This document shows positions 5,798 to 12,411 of a DNA stretch of 12,992 nucleotides, piece by piece (within the stretch, counting starts at the first letter, position 1; each line of letters begins with the position of its first letter). Made by a program: the position numbers and the translations under genes. Under the pieces are notes generated by a model. The model was not told the origin of the DNA, did no database searches, and was given only the letters and a program-made list of their open reading frames with translations. This stretch comes from Chloroflexota bacterium (GTDB lineage: Bacteria; Chloroflexota; Ktedonobacteria; Ktedonobacterales; Ktedonobacteraceae): NCBI GenBank assembly GCA_005881295.1, contig VBHS01000233.1, positions 1 to 12,992 of the forward strand. Reading direction: 5' to 3'.

Positions 5798-7858
5798 TCA
5801 GGGCAGCTTTGATTGCTTCGAGGATGTCCTGACCCAGGTTTTGAGTTGGGTGTGCAGCGCAGCAGCCCCCACGATGGGCCCTGGATCCATGGGAAGCACC
5901 ACCGGGTACAGGACGAATGGGTGCGTCTGCGGACCGCCCAGCCCGCCGTGGCACCCAACCAGCTCCTCGAATGCGGCTACTTCCCCGGTTTCCGGGCGAT
6001 AGAGACTCATCACCAAGATGTCAGGGGCGTTTGAAAAGCCATCGGTCCGCTTCAAATGGGCTGCCGCACTGGAGCCAAAGGGAGCCAGCGGATTCTCCCC
6101 AACCGCATAGCCCTGTTCCAGGTAGTAGATGCCTTTTGCACCAAGCACCAGTCCTCCTTCGGTTTCGGAATGCACGAGCAGAAAACTGATGCCTTCGTGC
6201 TGGCTCAACCCTAAGAGCAAACCAGGAAAACGGTGGCTCAATTGCTCATAGGTCAGACGCGCTGGGTCATCCGTGAAAGAGATCAACCCGAGATTCCCTG
6301 AAGCCAGGACGAGCACCTGGCTCCCGCTCAGCTTCTGGCTGATCTGCTCTTCCGTGGCCTCGCCCTGCGGGGAAAGTGCTACCTGTCCATCATGCATCTG
6401 CCCTCGAAGGGCACGTCTGACGAGCCGCATCGTCCGACTGTCCTTGCGCAGCGCTTCGGTCAGGGCGGTACTGAGACTATCCCAGCCTTCATCGGGATCC
6501 AGAGCACCCGCGACGCGCAAGGTGCTCTGTGCGACGAGCTGTTCCACCAGTTGCCCCAACGACTGGCCATACCGTTGGGTGAAGGTTGCGCCTTGACTTT
6601 GACCATGATCAGAGAGGACGACCAGGTGATAGGGACGGGGCGCCCTCTGTGAGGCGCGTTCGAGCTGTGCAAACAGATGATCGAGTTTCTTGAGCACTTT
6701 GAACGCATCTGGCCGCATGATGCCTGAGTGATGCGCCACCTCGTCATAGGCAAAGAGCGTCGTATAGACAGCAGGCATCCCCCGCAACATGTCTGCGAGC
6801 AACATGAAGAGGCTGGCTTCCTGTAAAAAGACGGTCGTACCGGCGCGCACAAGGGCATATTTGAAGGTGCGGTGGATGCGCGGTTGGACATCCTGGCGGC
6901 GTTGTTGCCATGCCTGATAGCGCTCGCGCACAATATCGACGATGAACAGGCCGAAGGTGCGCGCAACACTATAGGGATTGGAGAAGTAGAGGAAATAGCT
7001 TTGCTGTCCCCTGCTGGTGCGAGCGCCCATTTTGCTGTACGTGCCCAGGCAATCCGGGGCGTCCCCTGAGAAGACATTCCAGCGGCTGCCCCCATCGGGG
7101 GTCAGTAATCCGTGCCCGTTTGACAACTGTTGCTCGAGTGCACGCGCGGTTGCTACTTTACTGGAGACCATGAGCTTCTGCTGCTGCTTATCGTACCAGC
7201 GGAAAGCGGGAATCTCTGCGTTGTTCCCCAGCAGAATGCCCGCCTGACTGGCGGAGGTTTGCGAAGAAAGATCGGGTTCCCAGCCTTTGATCTGATGGGT
7301 TCCTCCTTCCAACCATCGCTTGAGTGTCGGCATCCAGCCCTGGTCCATAGCTGAGCGCAGGACAGGTTCCGCAAGCCCATCAATTTCCAGAAAGAGGATG
7401 CCTGCTTGTGCAGCATGAGGCGTTTGGTTATACCGGCGGCTGAGCGGCTGGGTGACAAACCAGTCGTAGCCTCGATCATCCTGGAGCGAGAAGAGCGCGC
7501 CAAGGAAAGTCATGCCCAGCGTCACTACCAGCGCTACCAGGATCGCATCCCAAAGCCCTGAGATTTCCAGGGCACCCGGATACAGAAGATCCACGAGATT
7601 CACCGCCAGAATGATCACGATTCCTGTCAGGAAGAAGGTCAGCAGGGGGAAGAGGATTGGATGAAGCCGCGCTGCACTCCAGTAGATGAGCCTCCAAGCC
7701 AGTCCCAACACCAGTGTGATGATCACGCCGCCAAGGACGGCAGCTGCGAAGCTGTGGACCTGGATGCCTGGCACGAGCCAGGCAAGCAAAACAAGCAGCA
7801 GCCCCTGTGTGAGGGCAAAAACGAGAAACCAGAGAATCCATTGTATCACGCGATTCAT
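5798..7858 (-). CDS. Membrane-anchored alkaline-phosphatase-superfamily (type I phosphodiesterase-like) protein with holin-like N-terminus
   Basis: The 686-residue protein has four N-terminal membrane helices at about 7-29, 37-57, 68-91 and 102-124. This is the layout of the PF04020 (phage holin 4_2-like) superfamily. A large extracytoplasmic or cytoplasmic domain of the alkaline phosphatase/NPP superfamily follows. Its metal-site motifs are all visible: LEIDGLAEP (Asp160); the putative nucleophile Thr201 in SSQTSASQAGILLG; YDEVAHHSG (Asp372, His376); VLSDHGQSQG (Asp417, His418); and CHGGLGGPQTHPF (His637) near the C-terminus. It is therefore probably an active two-metal phosphodiesterase or phosphotransferase. 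The substrate is unknown, and a membrane or cell-envelope phosphoester is plausible. GGAGG lies 9 nt before ATG 7858. The length and frame are intact despite flanking relics, which suggests selection. The name holin reflects only the helix-domain model, not lysis function. Confidence 0.88.
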   Translation of the reverse strand: MNRVIQWILWFLVFALTQGLLLVLLAWLVPGIQVHSFAAAVLGGVIITLVLGLAWRLIYWSAARLHPILFPLLTFFLTGIVIILAVNLVDLLYPGALEISGLWDAILVALVVTLGMTFLGALFSLQDDRGYDWFVTQPLSRRYNQTPHAAQAGILFLEIDGLAEPVLRSAMDQGWMPTLKRWLEGGTHQIKGWEPDLSSQTSASQAGILLGNNAEIPAFRWYDKQQQKLMVSSKVATARALEQQLSNGHGLLTPDGGSRWNVFSGDAPDCLGTYSKMGARTSRGQQSYFLYFSNPYSVARTFGLFIVDIVRERYQAWQQRRQDVQPRIHRTFKYALVRAGTTVFLQEASLFMLLADMLRGMPAVYTTLFAYDEVAHHSGIMRPDAFKVLKKLDHLFAQLERASQRAPRPYHLVVLSDHGQSQGATFTQRYGQSLGQLVEQLVAQSTLRVAGALDPDEGWDSLSTALTEALRKDSRTMRLVRRALRGQMHDGQVALSPQGEATEEQISQKLSGSQVLVLASGNLGLISFTDDPARLTYEQLSHRFPGLLLGLSQHEGISFLLVHSETEGGLVLGAKGIYYLEQGYAVGENPLAPFGSSAAAHLKRTDGFSNAPDILVMSLYRPETGEVAAFEELVGCHGGLGGPQTHPFVLYPVVLPMDPGPIVGAAALHTQLKTWVRTSSKQSKLP

Positions 7859-7982
7859 GATCGGTTACCTCCCCGTGGACGAGGAAAGATTGAGCTCTGG
7901 CGCGGCGAAGAGCTGGTTGATATCGTCGAGGCGGCTTTGAGTTCGACCATAGCTTTGGGAGAGGCCGCATTCTTCTCGACAT

Positions 7983-8231
7983 GATGGAGGTCTCATCCAC
8001 TTTCCAGGAGTCAGTGAAGGCTTTCAAATGAGGTCGGCATCGCTTCTCCAGTTCGGGGGCATAGCGCTGAACCCAGCGATACCTGGTCGTATGATCCACC
8101 TCGAGTCCCCGTTCCCTCATCATTTCTTCGAGGTCGCGAGAGCTGAGCGAATAACGCAGGTACCAACGGACACACGAGAGAATGATCTCGGTTTCAAAGT
8201 GGCGCCATTTGCACGGGTTCAGCTGGTTCAT
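7983..8231 (-). pseudogene. 5' fragment of an IS6-family transposase
   Basis: Starts at ATG 8231 with GAGGAG 7 nt upstream. It reads NPCKWRHFETEIILSCVRWY, then LRYSLSSRDLEEMMRERGLE, TTRYRWVQRYAPELEKRCRP and DSWKVDETSI. This is the IS6/IS26-type N-terminus: helix-turn-helix followed by the first catalytic Asp in KVDET (residue 79). Similarity stops at about residue 83 (nt 7983). The frame then runs on into unrelated sequence and over the start of the phosphodiesterase gene. The second Asp and the Glu of the DDE triad are lost. The break lies only about 125 nt upstream of the phosphodiesterase start codon. Confidence 0.85.
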
Positions 8232-8280
8232 GAAAAAACTCCTCGGTTGTTCTTGAAGAGAAGCAGAGTTTACTGCTCTG

Positions 8281-8725
8281 TCAAGCTGTCATTGCACCAT
8301 TGTTCGTCTTCGAGGAGCGCTTTCGTGGTTCAAGAGAGGGATAGAGCCGCTTGAGCTTGATGCGCGCGTCCGCGATGGTCAAGCGCCAATTGACCGTGAT
8401 GGATTCCTCATTGCGACGGCGTTGCCAGGCTTGCACCTCGCGATCTAGTTCTTCTCGTGGTCCGATGCTTGGTAACTTTCACTTGTCGCCGCCCCGCCAA
8501 CGGTTCACAGGCAAGATACAGCTTGCACATTCCTGCGGATTCAAACGGGTAATCAAAGCGTTCAGACTGTCCTGGTTGCATAGGCTGACTCTCCTGTTTC
8601 TCTCGGAGAAGCTGTTTGGCACTTTCGTCCATGCAGATCTGTGGAAAACGCGGATCGTAGGGACGAGTATACACCTCCAGTACATCTTCCAGACTGAGAA
8701 ACATGAACTTCTGTCTTAAGAGTAC
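8281..8725 (-). pseudogene. Internally deleted IS630-family transposase
   Basis: The 5' part reads MFLSLEDVLEVYTRPYDPRF, then PQICMDESAKQLL with the first catalytic Asp, and MCKLYLACEPLAGRRQVKVT. It then jumps, in another frame, to the family's C-terminus: EELDREVQAWQRRRNEESIT, then VNWRLTIADARIKLKRLYPS, with a TGA at 8281-8283. The whole middle, including the VMDNLNTH-type Asp and the WLNMAEIE-type Glu, is missing. The junction lies near 8445. The usual N-terminal helix-turn-helix domain is also absent upstream of about 8725. The element is dead and lies back to back with the IS6 fragment. Opposite-strand frames here are shadows. Confidence 0.8.
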
Positions 8726-8745
8726 TTGCCTCCAGCCAAAAATAC

Positions 8746-8777
8746 ATCCTCAGAACGCACTAATTTGGGACGCTGCG
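8746..8777. repeat. Insertion-sequence-end-like motif beside the IS630 relic
   Basis: ATCCTCAGAACGCACTAATT, then TGGGAC and GCTGCG, lies about 20 nt outside the remaining IS630 coding similarity and is echoed imperfectly at 4618-4650. It is a plausible terminal repeat of the IS630-type element. The matching opposite end was not found next to 8281. Confidence 0.35.
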
Positions 8778-8921
8778 TGAGTAGCGAAGCAGACAAAGTG
8801 GTCGGTTTCTCTAGTGCATTTACGCTATCACAGATGAAAGTGGGGGTCAGCTGTGTGGGAAGCAGCGTGTATGCAAGATCGGTTCAATCGGTGCCAGGGC
8901 GGTGGATGTACGGCTGCTTTG

Positions 8922-9140
8922 CTACCCGCAGGCATGCCTATCCGCATCTATCTGGTCCGAGAGCCTATGATTTGTCACTAGCCACCGTACAAACTCCAGG
9001 TGACGCCGATCTATAGCAGCACGATCCAGCTCACTTGCAGTATATTTTCGACAAAAACCACATAGTCGATCTATTTGAGGCGTGGTCAACCCGGCTCGAC
9101 GTAACACTTGAAGGGCTTCTTTGTAATCGATATGGTTCAT
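8922..9140 (-). CDS. Small hypothetical protein, about 72 residues
   Basis: The start is ATG 9140 (MNHIDYKEALQVLRRAGL), because GGAGGA at 9145-9150 (minus strand) lies 4-5 nt upstream. The longer frame from 9164 begins before that site. The protein is mostly helical. It has a basic, helix-turn-helix-like first half (YKEALQVLRRAGLTTPQIDR), then CGFCRKYTASELDRAAIDR and a conserved-looking RRHLEFVRWLVTNHRLSDQ. A CGFC motif is present, but there is no second metal pair. It resembles short uncharacterised proteins of Ktedonobacteria with the same ...LEFVRWLV... ending, from memory only. It stands alone between the IS630 relic and the sigma-factor leader. Function unknown. Confidence 0.6.
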   Translation of the reverse strand: MNHIDYKEALQVLRRAGLTTPQIDRLCGFCRKYTASELDRAAIDRRHLEFVRWLVTNHRLSDQIDADRHACG

Positions 9141-9545
9141 GAAATCCTCCGCAAATTCTTTCAACCAGCAGGGAAGCGGTACGAAGCCGGTGTTTCGACC
9201 TGAGAAGATGTCGGGTTCTCAAAGCCTGCTGAAATGCATGGTGTGTCCGGCAGGAAACAATCATCATTTCACGTTCCATTGTACCCACTAGGCGAGCAAA
9301 ACACATCCCTTAAACACACTATTGTTGAGCACTGTAGAGCAGGCGACTCGGGTAGTATACCTACACGAATACGCTGCTCGACAAACTCGTGATCCTACCA
9401 ACGTGAACACATCCAAAATAGCTCATTCTGGGGATGCACCTTTGTCGATATGCCAGTACACTTAGAACCAGAGAGTCGAAGCGAATGAGGCCGTTCCGTG
9501 CTTCGAGTCATTCCTACAAGCCGATGGCTATCAAGGAGTGAAGCC
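9141..9545. other. Gene-free leader between divergent genes, with one small hairpin
   Basis: It separates the small minus-strand gene from the sigma-factor gene, so both promoters should lie here. I cannot assign a clean -35/-10 pair. TCGAAGC at 9476-9482 and GCTTCGA at 9500-9506 form a perfect 7-bp stem with a 17-nt loop about 40 nt before the sigma start codon, in its probable 5' leader. The open frames on the minus strand here (9031-9306) have no protein-like character. Confidence 0.4.
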
Positions 9546-10178
9546 ATGCAAACGCAGAAACCTACAAGGAAAACCAGCGCCCACTCGGAGGTTGCCGATA
9601 GCGTCCTAGTACAACAAGCACTGGCCGGTGATCATGAAGCATTCGAAACCCTGGTGCATCGGTATGAGACAGCGCTTTTTCAGATGATTTACCGCTATGT
9701 GGGAGAGTATCACGAAGCGTGGGATGTCTTGCAACAGGTCTTGCTCCAACTCTACCTTTCCCTGGTCACGCTGCATCTGCGGGCAGAAATCAGGCCATGG
9801 CTCTTTACCGTTGCGCGTAATCGCTGCATAGATCACCTGCGTCACAGACGTCCGACGTATTTTTCCGAGTTAGAGCCGAGAGACAATGCCCAGGGCGAGA
9901 CAACAGATTTGGCGGATCTCCCAGATACGAGTCCCCAGCCAGAAGAATTGACAGAGCGACGGGAGTTACGGCAGTGTGTTTACCGGGTAATCGAAGCCAT
10001 ACCCATCCAATACCGCCTGGTCGTCTGGCACCGCTGCGTCGGTAACCTGGATTTCCCTGAGATTGGACAAGTCCTCAATATACCTACGTCGACGGTAAAA
10101 AACCGCTTCTATCGAGCCCGGCCATTGCTGCGCGCCGCATTAGGAGCGCAACTGGATATGGCTACTGCCAAAGGATAG
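9546..10178 (+). CDS. ECF-type RNA polymerase sigma factor
   Basis: From ATG 9546 (AAGGAG at 9533-9538, 7 nt upstream) the protein is 210 residues, within the normal sigma-70 group 4 size. Sigma region 2 spans about residues 20-103. It includes VQQALAGDHEAFETLVHRYE, then DVLQQVLLQLYLSL and PWLFTVARNRCIDHLRHRRP, the core-binding and -10-recognition helices. Region 4 spans about 138-196 and has the helix-turn-helix FPEIGQVLNIPTSTVKNRFY followed by RARPLLRAAL, which should contact the -35 element. The linker of about 35 residues is acidic. No anti-sigma gene follows, because the next genes are on the opposite strand, so control must come from elsewhere. The frame extends upstream to 9498, but that part lacks a ribosome site. 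The core helix DVLQQV has Gln where many members have Asp or Glu. Confidence 0.9.
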   Translation: MQTQKPTRKTSAHSEVADSVLVQQALAGDHEAFETLVHRYETALFQMIYRYVGEYHEAWDVLQQVLLQLYLSLVTLHLRAEIRPWLFTVARNRCIDHLRHRRPTYFSELEPRDNAQGETTDLADLPDTSPQPEELTERRELRQCVYRVIEAIPIQYRLVVWHRCVGNLDFPEIGQVLNIPTSTVKNRFYRARPLLRAALGAQLDMATAKG

Positions 10179-10213
10179 AGTTACCCTCGTGAAGTCTTGC
10201 TGAACACAAATAA

Positions 10214-10247
10214 GCTCCTTATCAGACCGAACCGACTGACAAGGAGC
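10214..10247. terminator. Hairpin between convergent genes, probable shared terminator
   Basis: GCTCCTTATCAG at 10214-10225 pairs with CTGACAAGGAGC at 10236-10247 (12 bp, one mismatch) around a 10-nt loop. It lies between the sigma-factor stop (10178) and the end of the minus-strand SMI1 gene (10270). Read on the minus strand it is followed by a T-rich TTATTTGTGTT, so it works best as the terminator of the SMI1 genes. On the plus strand there is no T run. Confidence 0.55.
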
Positions 10248-10269
10248 ATTCAAGAGAATCAGCAATTTG

Positions 10270-10800
10270 TTACAAGTTTGTTGCCCAGTTTTCTATCCAC
10301 TGCTCAAATGTGGTTTCCTTGCTCAGGGTACATTTGAATTCGTCCTCCTCTGAAGGATACCAAAGATACTCCTGACCTTCCTGATCCACGCAGACTTCCA
10401 TTTGACAACCAAGTTCACAGATGGAAGCCAGCTGTTGTTGCCAGACATCGGTAGGGAGGTTCAGCAACTGGTCGCCTTAGAGTGACCGCCACCATTGATT
10501 GGCATAGCTTTTCAGGTCAACGAGCCCCTCCCGCCAGTAATGATTTTTGAGGATGGTCTCGTCACTTTCGTTTTCAAACGTCCCTGATGACCCATATCCC
10601 CCTAATACCCCACGTATTCCTCCTCCAGGGCCGAAGCCTCCATTTCCAAGATGTGCATAGAGAGCACGAAGTAATGGAGGAAGACGAAACCCCAGAATAG
10701 TTTCCGTTTCATGCAACTCCTGCTCGGTAGCAGGAGGGAAAGCGAAGTCGGAGGTAAACGAAAAGGGGCTCATGCGCACTTTGTGTGGTGCCTGCATCAA
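10270..10800 (-). pseudogene. SMI1/KNR4-family gene interrupted by one in-frame TAA
   Basis: A single frame of 177 codons runs from 10800 to 10270 and is broken only at codon 108 by TAA (10477-10479). The first part reads FAFPPATEQELHETETILGF, then LPPLLRALYAHLGNGGFGPG, the classic SMI1/KNR4/SUKH opening. The second part reads QLASICELGCQMEVCVDQEG followed by an acidic end (FEQWIENWATNL), the family's C-terminus. The natural codon was probably CAA. SMI1/SUKH proteins often act as immunity proteins against toxins, but no toxin gene is adjacent. The intact paralog lies immediately upstream at 10922-11740. The exact start is unclear: ATG 10800 and ATG 10770 (MSPFSFTSDFAF) are both possible, and no strong ribosome site is seen. 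A truncated 107-residue product may still be made. Confidence 0.75.
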
Positions 10801-10921
10801 GCTCTGCGTAGGACGCGCCAGCGAAGCAGGTCAAAGCGGCCATTAAAGACTGGCTTGAAACAGGTCCAGAACTCGTGGAACAAGAGATGGATATTAGCAC
10901 TACGTAACTCATCTATTGCTC

Positions 10922-11740
10922 CTAACTCGTGAGTTCCTCATCTCGTGTCCAACGAAGGAGCCACTCTTGGAGAGAGGAAGCTACAGCGGTCACGACGGTG
11001 TGATCATCCTCGGTGACATAGCTTTCAAAGATTTGCTCGGTAGCAGCATCTACATAGAAATAGATACAGCAGCCATATTCACAGATCATAAGCAGGCGCT
11101 CAGGCCAAGCATCATCAGGTACAAGCAAATGCGGGTGCTTTGACGAGGAACTTGCTTGAACATCAATGGCACATTCGGAAAGGGAAATGATACGGCAGGG
11201 CTCTGGACTGTGAGGGTAGTAGCCCTCAATCGTTGCTCCTCCTGAACTTGGTGCACCTCCTCGCACACCAATAAGACCATAGAATGGTCCAAAGCCACCA
11301 TTTGCCACTTGCGCATAGAGCGCACGTAACAAGGGAGGGAGAGGGAAACCGAGGGCCGCATCCGTGGATCGCAAATGCTTCTCGGTTGCGGGCGGGTAAG
11401 CAAAGCCAGTATGTTGAGGATGGTCCGATGGCTTTTTCACAGGAGTAAAGACAATTTTACCACTACCGCGCTTACCGTATTTGTCCCATCTGTCAGGGTC
11501 ATCCATATCAGGACCATACCAATGTTCGAGCTGGCATTTTTGGCGAATGGCAATAAAGAGAGTATCAAAACCGCAAGCAACCGATGGTGGTAGGCAGTGA
11601 CCAGAACAAGAAGGACGAGCAGGGCAATGACCACTACTTCCTCTAGGAGTAGGAAGTGCTACACATGGAAAGAAAAGGGCACGAAGAGGGCGTTTCCCTT
11701 TTTGTCCTTTAACGTAGTTTCCTCCAGCGGCTATTTCCAT
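10922..11740 (-). CDS. SMI1/KNR4 (SUKH-like) family protein with doubtful N-terminus
   Basis: The frame is 272 residues long. The family domain begins near residue 113 with FAYPPATEKHLRSTDAALGF and PLPPLLRALYAQVANGGFGP. It continues through YGLIGVRGG and ISLSECAIDVQ to WPERLLMICEYGC and a C-terminal WLLRWTRDEELTS. A preceding segment (IRQKCQLEHWYGPDMDDPDR, then KYGKRGSGKIVFTPVKK) also looks genuine, so the real protein begins by about residue 62. The first 60 residues are unusual, being rich in Pro, Cys, Gly and Arg (TPRGSSGHCPARPSCSGHC), and have no ribosome site before ATG 11740. A GTG at 11634 in another frame follows GAGGA and opens a hydrophobic stretch, so an upstream frameshift is possible. 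SUKH proteins are typical immunity proteins of polymorphic toxin systems; no toxin is visible here. It is a tandem paralog of the interrupted gene at 10270-10800. Confidence 0.75.
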   Translation of the reverse strand: MEIAAGGNYVKGQKGKRPLRALFFPCVALPTPRGSSGHCPARPSCSGHCLPPSVACGFDTLFIAIRQKCQLEHWYGPDMDDPDRWDKYGKRGSGKIVFTPVKKPSDHPQHTGFAYPPATEKHLRSTDAALGFPLPPLLRALYAQVANGGFGPFYGLIGVRGGAPSSGGATIEGYYPHSPEPCRIISLSECAIDVQASSSSKHPHLLVPDDAWPERLLMICEYGCCIYFYVDAATEQIFESYVTEDDHTVVTAVASSLQEWLLRWTRDEELTS

Positions 11741-11887
11741 TTACTAAATGGCCGCTAGTAGATGTTTGCTAGGGAGTCTCTTTTGTTATACTTGGCAATA
11801 TAGCATACATCCTGAAGAGGCAGTTAAAAACACGGCGAAGTATGTAATACCTGTAAAAAGTTGTAAAATAAGGAGACTTACCGACTG

Positions 11888-12193
11888 ATGAAAACAATAA
11901 TTGGAGTCGAACCTCCCATGATAGAAGTGTATGTGCCCAAACTGTTTCCAACATTGAGCATCCATGACACGCTCACAGTGGAAAAGTGGTATGTGGAAGA
12001 AAATGACGTTATCCAGCCTGGGGATCTGCTTGTCTCGCTAGAGACTCCTCCTGGATTTTTTGATATTCCTACCCCACCAAGTATTACAGCGCCTCATCAT
12101 GTGATACAGATTCTTGTCGCTGAGGGAGATCAGGCGCGTTTGGGGGATCTGCTCATCAGGTTGGAACCTTTTTCTGTCAACGAACAGGCTTAA
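11888..12193 (+). CDS. Biotinyl/lipoyl-domain-like protein lacking the acceptor lysine
   Basis: The protein is 101 residues from ATG 11888 (AGGAG at 11871-11875, 12 nt upstream). A start at ATG 11918 (MIEVYVPKLFPTLS) is also possible and gives exactly one domain. The fold pattern is that of a lipoyl/biotinyl carrier domain: IEVYVPKLFP, WYVEENDVIQPGDLLVSLET, then IPTPPSITAPHHVIQILVAE and GDQARLGDLLIRLEP. The two half-repeats (VIQPGDLLVSLE and ARLGDLLIRLE) fit the family's internal symmetry. The hairpin that should carry the modified Lys (ETDKA in lipoyl domains, MKM in biotinyl) reads ETPPGFFDIP, with no Lys. It therefore cannot carry lipoate or biotin by the usual route and may be a structural or binding module. 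It stands alone on its strand, convergent with the microprotein/peptidase genes. Confidence 0.75.
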   Translation: MKTIIGVEPPMIEVYVPKLFPTLSIHDTLTVEKWYVEENDVIQPGDLLVSLETPPGFFDIPTPPSITAPHHVIQILVAEGDQARLGDLLIRLEPFSVNEQA

Positions 12194-12210
12194 CACCTCA
12201 TTAGGAAAGG

Positions 12211-12240
12211 CAACACCCTCTACAATTATAGAGGGCGTTG
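12211..12240. terminator. Strong hairpin between convergent genes, probable terminator
   Basis: CAACACCCTCTA (12211-12222) pairs with TAGAGGGCGTTG (12229-12240), a 12-bp stem with one mismatch and a 6-nt loop. It lies 17 nt after the lipoyl-like gene and 27 nt beyond the stop codon of the minus-strand microprotein. There is no long T run on either side (plus: TGCTAGGC; minus: CCTTTCC), so it may act in both directions with moderate efficiency or protect transcript ends. Confidence 0.55.
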
Positions 12241-12267
12241 TGCTAGGCCTCGGTGAGTTTTGCTTAT

Positions 12268-12342
12268 TTATTCACCTTCGTCGTCATCGTCCTCTGGATC
12301 ACGTGGATCGTCTTCATACACGGTGAACTCCAGATCCATCAT
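12268..12342 (-). CDS. Very acidic microprotein (24 residues, 27 from an upstream ATG)
   Basis: This short frame is easily missed. AGGAG at 12352-12356 (minus strand) lies 9 nt before ATG 12342, an ideal spacing. A second ATG at 12339 follows at once. A further in-frame ATG at 12351 touches the ribosome site and is unlikely to be used. The peptide begins MMDLEFTVY and ends in EDDPRDPEDDDDEGE, so 14 of its last 15 residues are D, E, P, R or G charged or flexible types. The stop is TAA at 12268-12270, followed by the shared hairpin at 12211-12240. It lies 69 nt downstream of the DUF1704-type carboxypeptidase gene on the same strand, with no terminator between, so they are probably co-transcribed. 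A peptide substrate, precursor peptide or small regulator are all possible. I know of no named family for it. Confidence 0.55.
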   Translation of the reverse strand: MMDLEFTVYEDDPRDPEDDDDEGE

Positions 12343-12411
12343 TCGTGCCATCTCCTTTCGGTGAGAGATAGACCTTACCCAGGTAGAGCATACCTGATCT
12401 AGGTCATTTTT

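Noticed and set aside
6460..7095. 211-residue minus-strand frame inside the phosphodiesterase gene
   Set aside because: Out-of-frame shadow of a gene with complete catalytic motifs.
7476..8231. 251-residue minus-strand frame as one protein
   Set aside because: Only the first 83 residues are an IS6 transposase. The remainder is an out-of-frame reading of the phosphodiesterase gene's 5' region.
8351..8719. 122-residue plus-strand open frame
   Set aside because: Antisense shadow of the IS630 relic.
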